This document shows positions 45,863-53,881 of a stretch of 64,000 bases of DNA, piece after piece. The DNA lies in contig JBARZE010000044.1 of the NCBI GenBank assembly GCA_049649525.1, forward strand, positions 1-64,000, read 5' to 3'. A model generated the notes under the pieces. The model was not told the DNA's origin, made no database searches, and saw only the letters and a program-made list of their open reading frames with translations. The translations under genes and the position numbers were made by a program. This DNA comes from JAAURB01 sp049649525 (GTDB lineage Bacteria; Cyanobacteriota; Cyanobacteriia; Cyanobacteriales; Microcoleaceae). The first letter of the stretch is position 1. The number at the start of each line of letters is the position of its first letter.

Positions 45863-46372
45863 ATGCTTGAAAATATATCTGCTGTCAAGCTGCGGCCAGC
45901 GACTATAGAAGATGTTGAGACAATTTTTGATTTGATTCAAGCTTTGGCTGAATACGAAAAGCTCTCTCATCAAGTGGTCGGAACTACAGAACAACTCAAA
46001 GAACATCTATTTGGCCAACGCCCTTATGCAGAAGTTATTTTAGCTGAGAGCAACTCAAAAGTCGTAGGATTCGTCTTATTTTTTCATAACTATTCTACCT
46101 TTTTAACTCAGCCGGGGATTTATTTAGAAGATTTATTTGTATTAGCCGAATATCGTCGTAAAGGAATTGGAAAAGCCTTAATTGCTGCTGTGGCTAAACT
46201 GGCTATTGCTCGAAATTGTGGACGGCTAGAGTGGAGTGTTTTAGACTGGAATCAACCCTCGATTGATTTTTATCGTCGTATGGGAGCTGATATCTTGACA
46301 CAATGGCTAACCTGCCGTGTGACTGACACCGCATTAATTCAACTCAGTCAAGAGGATTCGGTGATACAATAG
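45863..46372 (+). CDS. GNAT acetyltransferase, spermidine/diamine N1-acetyltransferase-like
   Basis: This 169-aa GNAT has VKLRPATIEDVETIFDLIQALAEYEKL at the start. VGFVLFFHNYSTFLTQPGIYLEDLFVLAEYRRKGIGKALI (acetyl-CoA loop R-R-K-G-I-G) and CGRLEWSVLDWNQPSIDFYRRMGA follow. The LEDLFV-EYRRKGIG-WSVLDWN-FY pattern matches eukaryotic-type SAT (diamine acetyltransferase) proteins, so thialysine or polyamine acetylation is possible. It lies 26 bp before a small co-directional gene. Confidence 0.88.
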   Translation: MLENISAVKLRPATIEDVETIFDLIQALAEYEKLSHQVVGTTEQLKEHLFGQRPYAEVILAESNSKVVGFVLFFHNYSTFLTQPGIYLEDLFVLAEYRRKGIGKALIAAVAKLAIARNCGRLEWSVLDWNQPSIDFYRRMGADILTQWLTCRVTDTALIQLSQEDSVIQ

Positions 46373-46397
46373 CAACGAAAAACTTATATAGAAATCA

Positions 46398-46604
46398 ATG
46401 AAAATTTGGGTAAATGAACAACTGGACCCAGCCGGGTTAATCTACTCTTGTATTGCTTGTTGTAATGAAGAACAAGCTCAAGATTGTCATGAATCTTTTA
46501 AAAATAATTTGACCCCAGAACAGATTCAACAAGGCTGGACTGCTAAATTAAGAACAGTTGATAGCTGGGATGAAGTTCCTGTCAGTGCGTTAAAATTGAA
46601 CTAG
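46398..46604 (+). CDS. Small conserved-looking protein, unknown
   Basis: The 68-aa product, MKIWVNEQLDPAGLIYSCIACC..., contains a Cys pair (IACC) and a further Cys (QDCHES), and ends QQGWTAKLRTVDSWDEVP. It is not a recognised family. It starts 26 bp after the SAT-like GNAT and probably belongs to the same transcript. The convergent YeeE gene begins 14 bp beyond its stop. The codon pattern looks genuine. Confidence 0.5.
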   Translation: MKIWVNEQLDPAGLIYSCIACCNEEQAQDCHESFKNNLTPEQIQQGWTAKLRTVDSWDEVPVSALKLN

Positions 46605-46617
46605 ATTCGATTTTCCG

Positions 46618-47112
46618 TTATGGTTTTGATGTGTTTTTCTGGATCAGTTGTTGTCGAATGGCGATCCACATCTTTTGAGAACTCCAGGCTCCGAAAATCA
46701 TCGCAATCAGAAATAAAACAGGATTAAAAATACCCAAGACTAACGCTGTTAATCCGGCCCCCGGACAGTAACCCGAAATACCCCAACCCATACCAAAAAT
46801 AGCAGAACCGAGGATCAGAGGTAAATCAATCTTTTTGCGAGAGGGAAGATAAAATTTTCGACTCAGGAGGGGATGAGGTTGCTGTAGAATGTAGCGGAAA
46901 CCCAGCAAAGTTACACTAACTGCACCCCCAAACACAAATATTAAAGTCGGGTCCCATTCCCCCGTAATATCCAAAAATCCCAAAATGCGCTCGCGCTCAA
47001 TCATTTGAGATAATCCGAGTCCAAAACCAAACACAATTCCAGACAGCAACGCAATCAAATTCTGCTTCAGCTTGATTGTTGGTTTTCGTTTAGGTGTTGA
47101 TTGATTACCCAT
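46618..47112 (-). CDS. YeeE/YedE family (DUF6691) membrane half-transporter
   Basis: The 164-aa product is one half of a YeeE/YedE sulfur-transport family pair. Several hydrophobic helices are seen (ALLSGIVFGFGLGLSQMIE, LGSAIFGMGWGISGYCPGAGL with the conserved Cys in GYCPG, and VLFLIAMIFGAW). TsuA-type YeeE proteins take up thiosulfate through conserved Cys residues; this half has one. It overlaps its upstream partner gene by 8 bp on the minus strand, so the two are translated together and probably form a heterodimer. Confidence 0.88.
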   Translation of the reverse strand: MGNQSTPKRKPTIKLKQNLIALLSGIVFGFGLGLSQMIERERILGFLDITGEWDPTLIFVFGGAVSVTLLGFRYILQQPHPLLSRKFYLPSRKKIDLPLILGSAIFGMGWGISGYCPGAGLTALVLGIFNPVLFLIAMIFGAWSSQKMWIAIRQQLIQKNTSKP

Positions 47113-47518
47113 GACCGATGATAAACACTGTAATAACAGCAGTCGTCAGAAATGCGATCGCAGCCACTCCAGATCGAGGGGACAGACGACCTAATCCACA
47201 AACCCCGTGACCACTCGTACATCCACTTCCCATACGTGTACCAAAACCTACTAGAAATCCCCCTAAAATCATCGCCAGGGGGGCGAAAGTTGAAATAGGA
47301 GTCGGTCGAGGAGCGAAGAAATTCTCGTAAATTGTGCCACCTAGTAACATCCCACTCAAGAAGATCCAACGCCAATTTTGTCTAGCATCTCCCCAAATTG
47401 CCCCATTGATAATTCCACTCATTCCAGCGATGCGGCCATTAAACGCAAGCATCATAGTAGCACTGATACCAATCAAAATTCCGCCGAGTAATGCACTGAT
47501 CCAATTAAACGCGACCAT
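47105..47518 (-). CDS. YeeE/YedE family membrane protein, other half
   Basis: This is the N-terminal half of the split YeeE/YedE pair (137 aa). Its helices include WISALLGGILIGISATMMLAF, and the diagnostic GTRMGSGCTSGHGVCGLGRLSPRSG carries two conserved Cys, which in TsuA relay thiosulfate. A further C-terminal helix is AAIAFLTTAVITVFII. It overlaps the DUF6691 gene by 8 bp. Uptake of a sulfur compound into the cytoplasm is the likely role, by family inference; no sulfur-oxidation gene is near. It lies 17 bp after the stop of prmA on the same strand. Confidence 0.88.
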   Translation of the reverse strand: MVAFNWISALLGGILIGISATMMLAFNGRIAGMSGIINGAIWGDARQNWRWIFLSGMLLGGTIYENFFAPRPTPISTFAPLAMILGGFLVGFGTRMGSGCTSGHGVCGLGRLSPRSGVAAIAFLTTAVITVFIIGHG

Positions 47519-47535
47519 TTTTACCTTCCTTAATC

Positions 47536-48438
47536 TTAAGAACGGCGAATATTAAAACAACACCATTCTTGACGTTTCCATAAGGTGGCGACGATCCACC
47601 CATGTTGTTCTAATGTATCTGCAATCGGCTTAGCTTGATCTAATAAAATTCCGCTGAGAATTGCCCAAGTCTTATCATGGACAATTTTGTCAAACTTGGG
47701 AATTAGATCAATAATCACTTCAGCCAGGATATTACAAAGGATACCATCAACCGGATGATCGAGTTGTTCTAATAATCTCTCAACGCTGCCTTGTTCGACA
47801 ACTATTTTTTCGGGTTTAATCTCGTTAAGCTGACAATTATTGGTGGTTGCACGCACAGCCAATGGATCAATATCAACAGCATAGGCTTGAGCGGCCCCCA
47901 ATAGTATCGCCCCAATGGATAAAATCCCCGAACCGCAGCCAATATCAGCGATAATCGCGTTTTCTGGCTTAACACTAAATCGCATTTCCAATGATTCCAA
48001 ACAAAGCTGAGTGGTGGCGTGAGTTCCTGTCCCAAAAGCAACACCGGGATCTAAACGTAGAATTTGCCGCTCAGACTCCGAAGGTAACGGTAGCCAAGCG
48101 GGATAAACTAAAAAATAATCTCCTATAGGAGTCGGTTCCCAATATTTTTGCCAACTACTGGCCCAGTCTTGTTCATCAATTAAATCCCACTCGACAGCAG
48201 GGGCCGGCATTTCAACACACAAAGCATCCTGGCGTAGCCATAATGATAAAGCAGCGAGATCTAGTAAATTTGCCTGTTGTTCGGGTAAATAAGCAGAGAG
48301 CAAACAAGCGTGATTTTTAATTTGACTCGCTGTACCCCGACAGCCAAAATCTTCCAGTCGCCAAAAAATTGTTTCTTCTAGGGCCGGATCACTAAGAATT
48401 TTTATTTCCCACCAACTATGTGCCATATTGCGTTTCAA
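47536..48438 (-). CDS. prmA: Ribosomal protein L11 methyltransferase
   Basis: This is a SAM-dependent methyltransferase that trimethylates ribosomal protein L11. The N-terminal PrmA domain (WWEIKILSDPALEETIFWRLEDFGCRGTA) and the motif WQKYWEPTPIGDYFLVYPAW are present. LRLDPGVAFGTGTHATTQLCLESL, the SAM loop IIADIGCGSGILSIGA, AVDIDPLAV and CNILAEVIIDLIP are diagnostic. The 300-aa length is full. It is the first gene of a minus-strand row with the YeeE pair (17 bp). Upstream lies transposon debris, and the usual neighbour serA sits 33 kb away facing it. Confidence 0.95.
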   Translation of the reverse strand: MKRNMAHSWWEIKILSDPALEETIFWRLEDFGCRGTASQIKNHACLLSAYLPEQQANLLDLAALSLWLRQDALCVEMPAPAVEWDLIDEQDWASSWQKYWEPTPIGDYFLVYPAWLPLPSESERQILRLDPGVAFGTGTHATTQLCLESLEMRFSVKPENAIIADIGCGSGILSIGAILLGAAQAYAVDIDPLAVRATTNNCQLNEIKPEKIVVEQGSVERLLEQLDHPVDGILCNILAEVIIDLIPKFDKIVHDKTWAILSGILLDQAKPIADTLEQHGWIVATLWKRQEWCCFNIRRS

Positions 48439-48839
48439 CTTCAGAGTTTAGAGTGTTTTCGGCGGATGTGGCAACTATGTTTAATCTTGAACAGATTTAT
48501 ACCCTCAGCAGTTGTCAAGTTGTCAACCCGTAGTATTTGTGTTTTCCGCTTTGCTGCTTCTCATCATGTCCCTTAGCTCTAGTTTACTATAGCCCAGGGG
48601 TCACTCATTGATAGCGCTTACGCCCGGAGCTCTACAATGAGCGTTACATTAGTTGCCGGAGTCGTAATGCACAAGTTATAGGCAATTTTGAGGGATAAAA
48701 AAGCTTTTCGCCCAGCGCGTGACATCAGTCGTATAATCTTAAGCTTTTAGCAACTTGTATTCCTTGATCGCATTACAGCTTTAATCTAACCGAATCAGGA
48801 GAAGGATAGCTACCTTATTGAATTTTTTTAACTGTGCGA

Positions 48840-49654
48840 TCGCGCCCGGCGGGTTTACTCGTATGGCGTTACCTGAAACAGCCATGTTGGCTCACACCTA
48901 TCCGACACCGAGGTTAGAGCATCAATTGCCAGTGAGTCGAGTTGCCTGGTTTGATGGCATTTGAGCGTAGCGAAAACAAAGATTTGCCACAGCAGCTAGA
49001 CAAGCAAAATATGCCTGTTTCGGACAAAAAAGGCATCAAAATATATGCGATCGCGAACAAGGAAACACCCTAAGGTCGATACCATGTATAGAGCGCTTAC
49101 ACAATCATATTGCCTTCAAGAGACAACATTACCAGTTCAAGCTAGCTCATAAACTCTGCGATCTGGCGGATACAATCTTTGTAGAGGTTTGCGACTTCCG
49201 CATTATAGCTTCATGTTTCTTGGGTAAGCATACTATAGACCCTAGCTTTGGACAATTTCGTACTATTCTCAAGTATGTAGGTAAACGTCGTAACGTCTTT
49301 GTAGGCGAGGTTGACCACAAAGCCAGCAGTCAAACCTGTCCGAATTGCCGAATAACTCTCAGAAAAGAACTGTCTGACAGGCTACACTCATGTCGAGAGT
49401 GTTTGTATGAAGTCATCGCCATATCGCAGCAGCCCAAGAAATGTGTAATCGAGGTATGGAAACCTATCGGGGGACTCCCGAAAAGCACTCGTATTGGCTC
49501 TCAAGTCGTACTGTCGGGGAACATTGTTCTAGATAAGTGGCGCAGGGGAACAATGCCCAATCGTGAGTTTGGGAAGCCCCCACTATATTCGCGTGAATTA
49601 GTGGAGGAGGATGTCACACCTGACTCACTTTTGTCAGTCAATCAGCTTGTCTAA
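48840..49654 (+). pseudogene. tnpB: tnpB (OrfB, IS605 family) C-terminal remnant
   Basis: In the frame of the TTG at 49220, the sequence already reads KLAHKLCDLADTIFVEVCDFRIIASCFLGKHTIDPSFGQFRTILKY from 49139 onward. This is the RuvC-like region of TnpB with the second catalytic Glu in VEVCD, and it continues to the zinc ribbon SSQTCPNC...HSCREC (49336-49404) and a decayed tail. Further upstream (about 48840-49090) it is only vaguely TnpB-like, with stops (e.g. the TGA before 48965). No N-terminal HTH is found. It is dead; its last 144 codons form an open frame that I regard as chance survival. Confidence 0.8.
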
Positions 49655-49691
49655 TGATAAGATCGCAGTTACAACCTAAACGAACAAATCA

Positions 49692-49994
49692 ATGCAATTA
49701 TCACCCCAAGAAAAAGACAAATTATTGATTTTTACTGCTGCTCTAGTTGCCGAAAGACGTAAAGAAAAAGGTATCAAACTAAACTATCCTGAAGCAGTAG
49801 CGTATATTTCTGCTGCTATCCTTGAAGGTGCTAGAGAAGGAAGAGCGGTAGCTGAATTGATGAGCTATGGTCAGACTCTTTTAAAGAGTGACGAAGTTAT
49901 GGAAGGAATACCTACAATGGTCGATCGGATACAGGTAGAAGCAACCTTCCCTGACGGCACTAAGTTAGTGACGGTAGATAATCCTATTCATTGA
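49692..49994 (+). CDS. ureA: Urease subunit gamma
   Basis: This is the smallest structural subunit of nickel urease, which splits urea to ammonia and CO2. The 100-aa product, MQLSPQEKDKLLIFTAALVAERRKEKGIKLNYPEAVAYISAAI, with a GREGRAVAELM segment and the C-terminal VQVEATFPDGTKLVTVDNPI, is a clean full-length UreA. It is the first gene of the urease locus, only 37 bp after the end of the tnpB remnant. A 130-bp spacer separates it from ureB. Confidence 0.97.
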   Translation: MQLSPQEKDKLLIFTAALVAERRKEKGIKLNYPEAVAYISAAILEGAREGRAVAELMSYGQTLLKSDEVMEGIPTMVDRIQVEATFPDGTKLVTVDNPIH

Positions 49995-50124
49995 ACATTT
50001 ATCATTGCACAATTAGAAAGCTTATAGCTTATAGCCTAGTCCTAAAGGATGCCGCGACCCATAAGCTTAACGCTACGAGTAGTTTTATCAACAATTCTCA
50101 GTAAATACACTCCTAACGATAATT

Positions 50125-50430
50125 ATGATTCCAGGTGAAATGATTACCCAGTCCGGGGAAATTGAATTAAACGCAGGAAGAGAAACTATTACGATTGAGG
50201 TTAGTAATACAGGCGATCGCCCGATTCAAATTGGCTCTCATTACCACTTTTATGAGGTGAATTCTGCACTCCAGTTTGAGCGTGAATCTACTAAAGGAAT
50301 GCGCTTAGATATTCCGGCAGGTACAGCAGTAAGATTTGAACCAGGAGATGAAAGAACTGTAACCTTAGTTGAGGTAGCAGGAAGTAAAGAAATATATGGT
50401 TTTAATGCCTCAGTTGAAGGCAAGGTTTAA
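50125..50430 (+). CDS. ureB: Urease subunit beta
   Basis: This is the second structural subunit (101 aa). MIPGEMITQSGEIELNAGRETITIEVSNTGDRPIQIGSHYHFYEVN is diagnostic, as is the later GMRLDIPAGTAVRFEPGDERTVTLVEVAG. It is complete and separate from ureA and ureC, as in most bacteria. It is followed by heptamer repeats and then by ureG rather than by ureC, which is the unusual feature of this locus. Confidence 0.97.
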   Translation: MIPGEMITQSGEIELNAGRETITIEVSNTGDRPIQIGSHYHFYEVNSALQFERESTKGMRLDIPAGTAVRFEPGDERTVTLVEVAGSKEIYGFNASVEGKV

Positions 50431-50442
50431 TAGGATAAATCG

Positions 50443-50551
50443 GGACTTGGGGACTGGGAGACTGGGAGACTGGGAGACTTATATTTTCAGTTTAATTATG
50501 TCGCTCTACTGAACAACTAATAACTAACAACTAACAACTAACAACTAACCA
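50443..50551. repeat. STRR repeats between ureB and ureG
   Basis: A run of actgggag octamers (about 50453-50480) is followed by aactaac-type heptamers, four copies, (about 50515-50550) that end 5 bp before the ureG ATG. Short tandemly repeated repetitive sequences of this heptamer type are typical of filamentous cyanobacteria. Confidence 0.75.
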
Positions 50552-50555
50552 AATT

Positions 50556-51203
50556 ATGAATAAATCTGTAGCAAGATTGGGTATTGGGGGACCCGTTGGT
50601 AGCGGTAAGACGGCGCTATTAGAATGTTTAGTTCCCATGTTGACCCAGCAGGGAATTGAAATAGCGGTTGTCACTAACGATCTTTTAACCACCGAAGACG
50701 CGGATCGTCTAAAGGGTAAAGGATTTTTAACACCAGAAAGAATTATTGGTGTCGAAACGGGTAGCTGTCCCCATACGGCGATCCGAGAAGATCCGACAAT
50801 GAATTTATTGGCGGTAAAGGATTTAGAGTTGCTTTATCCCCAGTTGGATTTAATTTTTATTGAAAGCGGTGGCGATAATTTGGCTTCTACTTTTAGTTAC
50901 GATTTGGTAGATGCTTATATCTTTGTGATTGATGTCGGTGCGGGGGATGATATTCCGCGTAAAAATGGGCCTGGTTTTGTCCAAGCAGATTTAGTAGTAG
51001 TTAATAAAATTGATATCGCACCTTATGTGGGTGCAGACTTAGATTTAATTCGCCAGCAAGCACCAGAACACCGTAAGGATAAACCTATTGTCTACACTAA
51101 CTGTAAAACGGGGGAAGGTTTAGAGACAGTCAAAGATTTTATTTTAGAAACACTATTATTTAAACCAGTAGGGACAAATAGTGAGGCAGTACAGAAATTG
51201 TGA
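50556..51203 (+). CDS. ureG: Urease accessory GTPase UreG
   Basis: This GTPase drives nickel delivery to urease. The P-loop GIGGPVGSGKTALLECLVP sits at residues about 9-27, followed by VVTNDLLTTEDADRL and the Ni-binding CPH motif in VETGSCPHTAIREDPTMN. FIESGGDNLASTFSYDLVDAYIFVIDVGAGDDIPRKNGPG and VVNKIDIAP complete the GTPase signature. The 215-aa length is full. It overlaps ureD by one base (TGATG). Confidence 0.97.
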   Translation: MNKSVARLGIGGPVGSGKTALLECLVPMLTQQGIEIAVVTNDLLTTEDADRLKGKGFLTPERIIGVETGSCPHTAIREDPTMNLLAVKDLELLYPQLDLIFIESGGDNLASTFSYDLVDAYIFVIDVGAGDDIPRKNGPGFVQADLVVVNKIDIAPYVGADLDLIRQQAPEHRKDKPIVYTNCKTGEGLETVKDFILETLLFKPVGTNSEAVQKL

Positions 51204-52051
51204 TGCACAAGAAATATCAAAACAATTTAGAATTAAACCTCAAATGCGATCGCACTAATCAAACCATTTGCGCCCACCAATATACGACTCATCCCCTGCG
51301 TTTATCGACTGTATTTCGTTTAGATGGTGCTAATACTAACCGTGCCTATCTTTATACGATGAATACATCACCCGGTTTATTAGCAAAAGATGAATTAAAA
51401 ATTTCCTTACAACTGGAAGATCATACTAATTTATATCTTACAGACCAAGCTGCAACTAAGGTTCACAAAATGCCGATAGAGCATAGCCAAGCAACAGTCG
51501 ATTATCAAATAGAATTGCGACGAGAAGCCAATTTAGAATTAGTGCCAGAACCAGTTATTCTTTATAGCGATGCTGCTTTAACTCAAAATATCTCGATTAA
51601 ACTTGATCGCACTGCTAAACTATTTTTAAGCGAAATTGTTTTACCAGGAAGACTAGCCAGAGGAGAATCTTATCAGTTTCGTTATTACTTTAATCGTTTA
51701 AAACTTAGCGATTTAACAGGAAAATTATTATTTACCGATGCCATGCATTTACAAGGAAAATCTAATCTTTTTAAAGATCATAAGTTATTTGCACCTTTGC
51801 CAATTATGGGCAATGCGATCGCAGTTTATCCCGACTTAAATCTAGAACTATTAAGTAAGGAACTAGAAGTTATACAAGTAACTAATTTTCCTAATATTAT
51901 GATTTCTACTTCAATTTTGCCCAGCGATTGTGGCTTACTAATTCGTGCTTTTGCCAATAAAACTATTCAACTCAAAGAATATTTTAAGCTGGCTTTAGAA
52001 CATATTCGTAATCTAGTTAATCAACCGGCTTTACCTTATATCGCTAAGTAA
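51203..52051 (+). CDS. ureD: Urease accessory protein UreD
   Basis: This is the scaffold that binds apo-urease with UreF and UreG. The product (about 282 aa) has FRLDGANTNRAYLYTMNTSPGLLAKDELKISLQLEDHTNLYLTDQAATKVHKM, the typical TxxSPGLL..GD and LTTQAATKVY-like blocks, and EIVLPGRLARGESYQFRYY. The ATG at 51203 overlaps the ureG stop by 1 bp; a GTG at 51200 is also possible. This coupling supports co-translation with UreG. It is more AT-rich than ureC. Confidence 0.93.
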   Translation: MHKKYQNNLELNLKCDRTNQTICAHQYTTHPLRLSTVFRLDGANTNRAYLYTMNTSPGLLAKDELKISLQLEDHTNLYLTDQAATKVHKMPIEHSQATVDYQIELRREANLELVPEPVILYSDAALTQNISIKLDRTAKLFLSEIVLPGRLARGESYQFRYYFNRLKLSDLTGKLLFTDAMHLQGKSNLFKDHKLFAPLPIMGNAIAVYPDLNLELLSKELEVIQVTNFPNIMISTSILPSDCGLLIRAFANKTIQLKEYFKLALEHIRNLVNQPALPYIAK

Positions 52052-52083
52052 TTGAACATTGATCATTGAATATTGAGCATTTA

Positions 52084-52438
52084 TTATCGCTCTATTCTGG
52101 CTTTTTTGAGAATTGAGAACAATATCTTACCGATTTCATCCGCATCTTGATAAATACTATCAAAAGATTTTATGTCAATATACCCAGTATCTTTTAACAA
52201 AGAGAGCCAATATTTTGTTTCCAAACATTCCTTATATGCTATAGAAATTTTAGCTGAAAAATCAGATGACCGAAATTGCTCCGTTAGCCTCTGCTACATT
52301 AGCTCCGATGCTTGTCCCACTCCTCAATAATTGTTTAGATCAAATAAACTCTTTCTTTTCTTCGTTTAAATATTTGTAAGCTTTAACAATTATAATGGCA
52401 AAATTATAAGCCTTCTCATAAGTTACGTTATTTTTCAT
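52084..52438 (-). pseudogene. Four-helix bundle protein gene, decayed
   Basis: On the minus strand, from the ATG at 52438, the frame reads KNNVTYEKAYNFAIIIVKAY, then a TGA in place of a sense codon, then RSGTSIGANVAEANG. After a one-base shift it continues EQFRSSDFSAKISIAYKECLETKYWLSLLKDTGYIDIK to a TAA at 52084-52086. This is the 23S rRNA-IVP four-helix-bundle family, the same as the gene at 1475. It has at least one internal stop and one frameshift. It lies antisense between ureD and ureE. Confidence 0.85.
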
Positions 52439-52440
52439 GA

Positions 52441-52491
52441 CCCAATGATAAATGACAAATGACAAATGCCCAATGATAAATGATAAATGAA
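52441..52491. repeat. STRR heptamers before ureE
   Basis: Repeats of the (a)aatgaca / (a)aatgata heptamer in about seven copies lead directly into the ureE start. The ureE ATG at 52492 itself falls in the last unit. The string contains multiple ATGs in several frames, which makes the exact ureE start uncertain. Confidence 0.7.
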
Positions 52492-53001
52492 ATGACAGAA
52501 ATTGCTAATCAATATCTAGGAAATATCCAGGAAAATGCCGAACTATCTCAACGATTAACCAAAGAAAATTGTTTAGAAGTTCATCTAAGCCAAAGCGATT
52601 GTGTGAAAGGTAGAATTCATGCCCATACTGATTCTGGTGTTGCTGTAGGGATTATCAAAAGTCGCGATCGCTCTTTAGAAGAAGGGGATGTATTTCAAAC
52701 CGAATCGGGAAAATTAGTCTTAATTCGTCTACAGCCACAAAAATTAATGGTGCTAAGTTTCTCTAGTTCAACAACAGATACTTTACCTACTAAATTAATC
52801 CATTTAGGTCATGTTTTAGGCAATCATCACTGGCCGATAATTGTCCGAAAAGACAAAATTTATCTTCAACTAGCAGTAGATGAAGCCGTAATGGAAAAAA
52901 CGATCGCCGATTTTAAGATTCCGGGTCTAAAAATAGATTATGAATCGAGATCGCCAAGCGAACATCTCAACTTTTCAGACCATACTCATCCTCATCATTA
53001 A
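52492..53001 (+). CDS. ureE: Urease accessory metallochaperone UreE
   Basis: UreE donates nickel. The product starts MTEIANQYLGNIQENAELS at the ATG at 52492; the ATG at 52480 lies in the repeat. A C-terminal DxTHPHH-type histidine tail (HTHPHH) and the central VGIIKSRDRSLEEGDVFQ, LIHLGHVLGNHHWPI (metal site HVLGNHHWP) and VMEKTIADFKIPG mark the family. The 170-aa length is normal. It ends 5 bp before ureF. Confidence 0.93.
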   Translation: MTEIANQYLGNIQENAELSQRLTKENCLEVHLSQSDCVKGRIHAHTDSGVAVGIIKSRDRSLEEGDVFQTESGKLVLIRLQPQKLMVLSFSSSTTDTLPTKLIHLGHVLGNHHWPIIVRKDKIYLQLAVDEAVMEKTIADFKIPGLKIDYESRSPSEHLNFSDHTHPHH

Positions 53002-53006
53002 AGCTA

Positions 53007-53705
53007 ATGATCCAGTCCCAAATCATCCAGAAACTTGCAATGATGCAGTTAGCCGATTCTTTTTTTCCCACTGGTTCTTTTACTCTCTCTCACGGGCTAG
53101 AAAGCTTAGTTCAAACTGGAAAAATTAATTCGGTGCAAGACTTACAAGTTTTTTTGCAGCTATTGTTGCATAACAAGGTAGGAACGAGCGATCTAGTAGC
53201 CTTACTCCACAGTCATCGGGGTATTAACGACGGCAATTTAGAGACTGTAAGACAAGCCGATAGTCAGCTTTTTGCCCAAACGGCGATCGCCAAAATTAGA
53301 GAAACTCAGCGTCAAAGTGGACGAGCTTTGCTAATGGTAAGTAGTTCTACTTGGGAAGACGAACGATTAGAAATTCTTAACAGAGATGCTGCGACGGGTA
53401 CAATACACTGTTTGCATCCAGTTATCTTTGGCGCGGTGGCAGCGATCGCAGGTTTGAGCGAACAAAATACAGTACTGGCTTTTTTACATAGCTTGGTTGC
53501 TAGTATCTTGAGCGCAGCTATTCGTTTGGGAGTTTTGGGACATATTCAGACACAGCAAATTTTGCGATCGTTAGCACCAGATATTGAGGCAGTCTGGTCT
53601 ACTGCTAAATCGATGAATTTAGAACAGATGTGGTCTTGTACTTCTTTTATCGATATTGCCCAGATGCAGCATCCAAAATTGGCTCAGAGATTATTTGCTA
53701 ATTAG
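53007..53705 (+). CDS. ureF: Urease accessory protein UreF
   Basis: UreF activates GTP hydrolysis by UreG within the UreDFG complex. MMQLADSFFPTGSFTLSHGLESLVQTG is the diagnostic N-terminal block, followed by QSGRALLMVSSSTWEDERLE, HPVIFGAVAAIAGLSEQNTVLAFLHSLVASILSAAIRLGVLGH (family IxAAxRLxPLGQ-like motif) and a late helical segment. 232 aa is normal. It begins 5 bp after ureE, so the two are coupled. Confidence 0.94.
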   Translation: MIQSQIIQKLAMMQLADSFFPTGSFTLSHGLESLVQTGKINSVQDLQVFLQLLLHNKVGTSDLVALLHSHRGINDGNLETVRQADSQLFAQTAIAKIRETQRQSGRALLMVSSSTWEDERLEILNRDAATGTIHCLHPVIFGAVAAIAGLSEQNTVLAFLHSLVASILSAAIRLGVLGHIQTQQILRSLAPDIEAVWSTAKSMNLEQMWSCTSFIDIAQMQHPKLAQRLFAN

Positions 53706-53717
53706 TCAACGAAGTAT

Positions 53718-53830
53718 GAAGGCAGAAGGCAGAAGGCAGAAGGCAGAAGGCAGCCCCAAAGGGGTACACCTTCGGATAAAGGCAGAAGGCAGAAGTAATA
53801 TTTTTCTTCATACTTCATACTTCATACCTG
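53718..53830. repeat. STRR heptamers between ureF and ureC
   Basis: gaaggca units (four to five copies at 53718-53752) recur at 53774-53794 after a break, and cttcata units follow (about 53809-53826). The array lies in the 176-bp gap before ureC and is different from the heptamers before ureG and ureE. Confidence 0.75.
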
Positions 53831-53881
53831 AAGGGCGAAGCCAGTCTAAAACAAATTAAAACATCAAGAGGAATTAAAATT

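Noticed and set aside
49220..49654. 144-aa open frame as a functional gene
   Set aside because: It begins at a TTG in the middle of a TnpB RuvC region, the same frame continues upstream without a proper start, and the part after the zinc ribbon has lost similarity. It is a transposase remnant.
50443..53830. Short tandem arrays in the urease locus as CRISPR
   Set aside because: The units are 7-8 bp and contiguous without spacers; they are STRR-type repeats.
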